From: Acidimicrobiaceae bacterium
GTDB taxonomy: Bacteria; Actinomycetota; Acidimicrobiia; Acidimicrobiales; RAAP-2
Assembly: GCA_003157945.1 (NCBI GenBank)
Contig: PMFY01000271.1
Coordinates: 1 to 9,304, forward strand
Length of the DNA stretch: 9,304 nucleotides
Reading direction: 5' to 3'
In this document: piece by piece, positions 7,328 to 9,304 of the stretch
How positions within the stretch are numbered: position 1 is the first letter of the stretch
Layout: every line of letters begins with the position of its first letter
Program-made: the position numbers and the translations under genes
The notes under the pieces: model-generated
The model's database searches: none
The model's input: only the letters and a program-made list of their open reading frames with translations
Told to the model about the DNA's origin: nothing

Positions 7328-7882
7328 ATGGCCCCCGAGGCCCCCGCAGCAGACGGCTCCAGCCCGAAGACCCAGCGGTTCGACGCCGCGCCGCCGATGA
7401 TCATCGACCCGACCAAGACCTACACGGCGGAGATGCTGACCAACAAGGGCTCGCTGACCATCTCGCTCGACCCCATCGGGGCCCCCCGGACCGTCAACAA
7501 CTTCGTCTTCCTGGCCCGCTGGCACTACTACGACGGGATCGTCTTCCACCGCATCATCCCGGGCTTCATGTGCCAGGGCGGTGACCCCGAGGGCTCGGGA
7601 CGCGGCGGCCCCGGCTACCGCTTCGAGGACGAGCTGCCCATGCCCGGCCGGTACGAGATCGGCTCCATCGCCATGGCCAACGCGGGCCCGAACACCAACG
7701 GCAGCCAGTTCTTCATCGTGAGCGGCCCCGACGGCGTCGGCCTGCCGCCCCAGTACTCGCTGTTCGGCAAGGTCGTGCGCGGCCTCGACGTGGTCAAGGC
7801 CATCGAGTCGGTGGGCAGTCGCTCGGGCGCGCCGACCGAGCCCGTGATCATCGAGTCGGTGACCGTCACCGAGGGCGACTGA
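7328..7882 (+). CDS. Cytoplasmic cyclophilin-type peptidyl-prolyl cis-trans isomerase
   Basis: A soluble prolyl isomerase of 184 residues, a usual length for bacterial cyclophilins. There is no signal peptide or membrane segment. The active-site stretch FHRIIPGFMCQGGDP gives Arg75, Phe80, Met81 and Gln83; GSIAMANAGPNTNGSQFFIVSG (112-133) is the second family signature. The usual Trp of cyclophilin A is replaced in a shortened loop (LPPQYSLFGKV). It resembles its upstream neighbour through the whole domain: both begin with a PPM-x2-DP-[ST]-KTYTA motif and end with a VTVTE motif, which suggests an old tandem duplication in which one copy gained a membrane anchor. The ATG has a perfect Shine-Dalgarno sequence. 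It is probably cotranscribed with the upstream gene and converges with the S51-like gene, with a hairpin between them. Confidence 0.94.
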   Translation: MAPEAPAADGSSPKTQRFDAAPPMIIDPTKTYTAEMLTNKGSLTISLDPIGAPRTVNNFVFLARWHYYDGIVFHRIIPGFMCQGGDPEGSGRGGPGYRFEDELPMPGRYEIGSIAMANAGPNTNGSQFFIVSGPDGVGLPPQYSLFGKVVRGLDVVKAIESVGSRSGAPTEPVIIESVTVTEGD

Positions 7883-7893
7883 GTCACCCGGGG

Positions 7894-7924
7894 CCGGCCG
7901 GAGGGGGTGACCGCCCCCGGCCGG
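7894..7924 (+). terminator. Hairpin between convergent cyclophilin and S51-like genes
   Basis: CCGGCC (7894-7899) pairs with GGCCGG (7919-7924) and GGGGG (7903-7907) pairs with CCCCC (7914-7918), with a three-base bulge on the left arm and the loop TGACCG. It begins 11 bases after the cyclophilin stop and ends 8 bases before the opposing gene's stop, so it could serve both strands. There is no T-tract. Confidence 0.5.
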
Positions 7925-7932
7925 ACGACCGC

Positions 7933-8634
7933 TCAGGCGGGCAGGGCGGCGAGCCCCTCGGAGGCGGGCGCTCCGTCCAGGAACACCGCCACCGAGCCGG
8001 TGCCCGCCGAGCGCCAGGACCCGTCCGGATCCCGGATGAGCGCCGTCCGCTCCGGAATGCCGACCACCGGCGTGTCCCTCGGGGCGAGCAGCACCGAACG
8101 GTGCATCTTCTCCCCCGTGCCGTCCTCGGCGGCGTCGCCGAAGTGGGGCACCACGGCGACCCCGTCGATGAGCCCGAGTCCGATGGTCAGGCCGCCCCCG
8201 CGGGCGTCCACCATCGGGTCGGTCAGGGCCATGGCCGCCCCCGACGAGCCGACCACCACCGCCCCACCGCGCCAGGCCGCCACCAGGGCGTCCCAGACGG
8301 CGGACTTCTTCAGCACGCTGCGGATGTGCATGGGGGAGCTTCCGGCCAGGTAGATCAGGCGGGCCCGACGCATGATGTCGGCGGCACCGTCGTTCTCGGC
8401 GTCGGCCCGGGTCAGGACCATGAGGCCCTCGACGGCGCCGCCCAGCGGCTCGAACCAGGCACCGGCCCGGGCCACCAGGCGCTCGGGGTGCTCGTAGGCG
8501 GCCGCCGTCGGGAGCACCACCACCTCGTCGGCGCCGGAGGCCGCCAGGAGCTCGGCGTCGAACGAGCAGCCGGGCTGCCACTCGCCGCCGCCGACCAGGG
8601 CGACGGGTCCGGGGGTGTCGGGGGTCTCGGCCAT
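7933..8634 (-). CDS. Class I glutamine amidotransferase-like protein, peptidase S51 / cyanophycinase-related
   Basis: The family (aspartyl dipeptidase PepE and cyanophycinase) are serine hydrolases that cut beta-aspartyl or Asp-X bonds; the substrate here is unknown. The 233-residue product starts VALVGGGEW (11-19), the usual first strand, followed by VVVLPTAAAYEHP (38-50) and ARLIYLAGSSPMHI (91-104). The nucleophile region VVVGSSGAAMAL (126-137) holds Ser130/Ser131, His164 (VVPHFGD) and Glu195 (GIPERTALI) fit the remaining triad positions. The elbow reads GSSGAA rather than the usual G[ST]SAGA, so which serine is the nucleophile, and whether the enzyme is active, is uncertain. No signal peptide is seen. 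ATG at 8634 is chosen because homologues begin shortly before the GGGE strand and a -10 box lies seven bases upstream; a longer in-frame extension to 8997 would run over the neighbouring gene and is rejected. Confidence 0.82.
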   Translation of the reverse strand: MAETPDTPGPVALVGGGEWQPGCSFDAELLAASGADEVVVLPTAAAYEHPERLVARAGAWFEPLGGAVEGLMVLTRADAENDGAADIMRRARLIYLAGSSPMHIRSVLKKSAVWDALVAAWRGGAVVVGSSGAAMALTDPMVDARGGGLTIGLGLIDGVAVVPHFGDAAEDGTGEKMHRSVLLAPRDTPVVGIPERTALIRDPDGSWRSAGTGSVAVFLDGAPASEGLAALPA

Positions 8635-8641
8635 GGCGGCC

Positions 8642-8647
8642 ACTGTA
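8642..8647 (-). promoter_or_regulatory. -10 box for a leaderless S51-like gene transcript
   Basis: On the minus strand TACAGT is followed by seven bases (GGCCGCC) and the ATG at 8634, with no Shine-Dalgarno sequence. It supports this start codon and separate transcription from the hydrolase gene upstream. Confidence 0.5.
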
Positions 8648-8705
8648 GGGGTCACGGCCGGGATCCGACCACCGGCGATCCGCCCGGCGGCGGAAGGCTT
8701 CCGGC

Positions 8706-9137
8706 TCAGTCGCCGTCCGGGGTGACGGGGGCCGGCAGGGCCCCGTCGCGGTGCATCAGGCGGCCCATGGCATCGCACACCTCGACCGACAGGGCGAGCG
8801 AGTCGGCCAGGATGCCCATCCCGAAGAAGCCGTGGACCATGTCGTCGTAGCAGCGGTACCCGACCTCGACGCCGGCCGCCTCGAGGTCGCGGGCGTAGGC
8901 CGCGCCCTCGTCGCGCAGGGGATCGAACCCGGCGGTGACGACGAGGGCGGGGGCCACCCCCCGCTTGTCCTCGGCCAGCAGGGGCGAGGCCCGCCACGAC
9001 TCCCAGTCATGTCGGTCGGGGAGGTAGTGGGCCCGGTAGGCCTCCATGGAGGCCTTGGACAGCAGGAACCCCTCGGCGAACGCCGTCACCGACGGCGAGT
9101 CGAGCCGGGCGTCGAGGGCCGGGTACACGAGACCCTG
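8706..9137 (-). CDS. Alpha/beta hydrolase (HSL-type esterase), C-terminal half only
   Basis: Hormone-sensitive-lipase-type esterases hydrolyse short acyl esters. About 143 residues of the C-terminal half are recognisable, from QGLVYPALDAR through AEGFLLSKASMEAYRAHYLP (a lid/substrate region), PALVVTAGFDPLRDEGAAYA with the catalytic Asp, and YDDMVHGFFGMG with the catalytic His 30 residues later, a spacing typical for the family. The oxyanion-hole HGGG and the nucleophile GDSAGG, which lie in the first half of such enzymes, are absent: upstream the same open frame turns into an MFS transporter sequence. As written it cannot be an active esterase. All eight Glu codons in this part are GAG, as in the rest of the window. 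The stop lies 71 bases before the S51-like start. The true gene probably continues elsewhere. Confidence 0.8.
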   Translation of the reverse strand, partial: QGLVYPALDARLDSPSVTAFAEGFLLSKASMEAYRAHYLPDRHDWESWRASPLLAEDKRGVAPALVVTAGFDPLRDEGAAYARDLEAAGVEVGYRCYDDMVHGFFGMGILADSLALSVEVCDAMGRLMHRDGALPAPVTPDGD

Positions 9138-9174
9138 GGCGACCGGCGCCGGCACCACCACCGGCGGCAGCGGT
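9138..9174 (-). other. Junction zone between MFS-like and esterase-like coding sequence
   Basis: Between the Lys codon AAA (9174-9176) and the Gln codon CAG (9135-9137) the frame reads Pro/Val/Ala-rich (PLPPVVVPAPVA), where neither family gives a clear assignment. The switch in protein family and in codon use happens within this zone. The reading frame stays open across it. Confidence 0.65.
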
Positions 9175-9304
9175 TTGCCGCCGGCGGATTCGGTTTCGAT
9201 CGATTGCATCAGCGCTTCGGCTTCCGCGTTACGGCCTTGCGACTCGAGCCAGCGCGGCGACTCCGGGAGATTCTTGCGCAGATACCAGACGATCAGCGAG
9301 CCGA
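9159..9304 (-). CDS. MFS transporter fragment, foreign in codon use (runs off window end)
   Basis: The minus-strand frame entering at the window end reads SLIVWYLRKNLPESPRWLES and then a charged stretch QGRNAEAEALMQSIETES. A membrane helix followed by PESPRWL and a charged helix is the signature at the end of transmembrane helix 6 and the central loop of sugar-porter-like MFS transporters. This has no relation to an esterase. Codons differ from the rest of the window: Glu is GAA four times and GAG twice, Gln is CAA twice, and AAA, AAT, TAT and CGT occur within some 45 codons. The style recalls Burkholderia-like proteobacteria (an impression, not a search result). Either a recent foreign insertion made a fusion or, more likely, this is a chimeric assembly or contaminating read at a contig end. 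Confidence 0.7.

Noticed and set aside
8691..8703. A small hairpin (CGGAA-GGC-TTCCG) after the esterase stop
   Set aside because: Only five pairs and no T-tract; too weak to call a terminator.
8635..8997. Upstream in-frame extension of the S51-like gene
   Set aside because: It overlaps the esterase coding region in another frame and is Arg/Gly/Pro-rich with no family likeness.

Overview
This is a GC-rich window with the look of an actinomycete, most likely the Acidimicrobiia or a nearby lineage. The reasons are the near-exclusive G/C at third codon positions, the lysC-asd gene pair, the tandem cyclophilin genes with one membrane-anchored copy, and several genes that seem to start directly downstream of a TANNNT -10 box with no leader. 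The lineage is an inference from gene style; no rRNA or other marker is present.

Layout. 1-350 (-): 5' part of sqdB (UDP-sulfoquinovose synthase), running off the window start. 564-1871 (-): rmuC. 2015-3319 (+): type II NADH dehydrogenase. 3383-4015 (+): phoU. 4032-5063 (-): asd (aspartate-semialdehyde dehydrogenase), broken by one in-frame TAG. 5115-6326 (-): lysC (aspartokinase), upstream of asd. 6454-7269 and 7328-7882 (+): two cyclophilin-type prolyl isomerases. 7933-8634 (-): a class-I-amidotransferase-like / peptidase S51-like protein. 8706 to about 9137 (-): C-terminal half of an HSL-family alpha/beta hydrolase. The last ~145 bases encode, in the same open frame, a piece of an unrelated MFS transporter with different codon use. 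No gap without a gene exceeds 300 bases. The longest, 351-563, holds a weak hairpin near the rmuC end, an AT-richer stretch (about 440-505), and the sqdB ribosome binding site; I see no convincing promoter there.

Function. Most genes are core metabolism and housekeeping: sulfolipid head-group synthesis, quinone reduction, phosphate signalling, the first two steps of the aspartate pathway (lysine, diaminopimelate, threonine, methionine), and protein folding. They form short one- or two-gene units that alternate in strand: rmuC/ndh and lysC/ppi diverge, while phoU/asd and ppi/S51 converge.

The points most worth a second look are: (1) the TAG that splits an otherwise intact asd, with an ATG two codons later; (2) the chimeric MFS-hydrolase junction at the right end, which may be an assembly artefact; (3) a strong internal ribosome binding site in lysC at the position of the separate beta subunit known from Corynebacterium and Bacillus; and (4) a shared leaderless promoter layout at five genes, with near mirror-image copies facing each other between lysC and the first cyclophilin gene. 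I found no evidence for a novel defence, mobile or RNA-based system.
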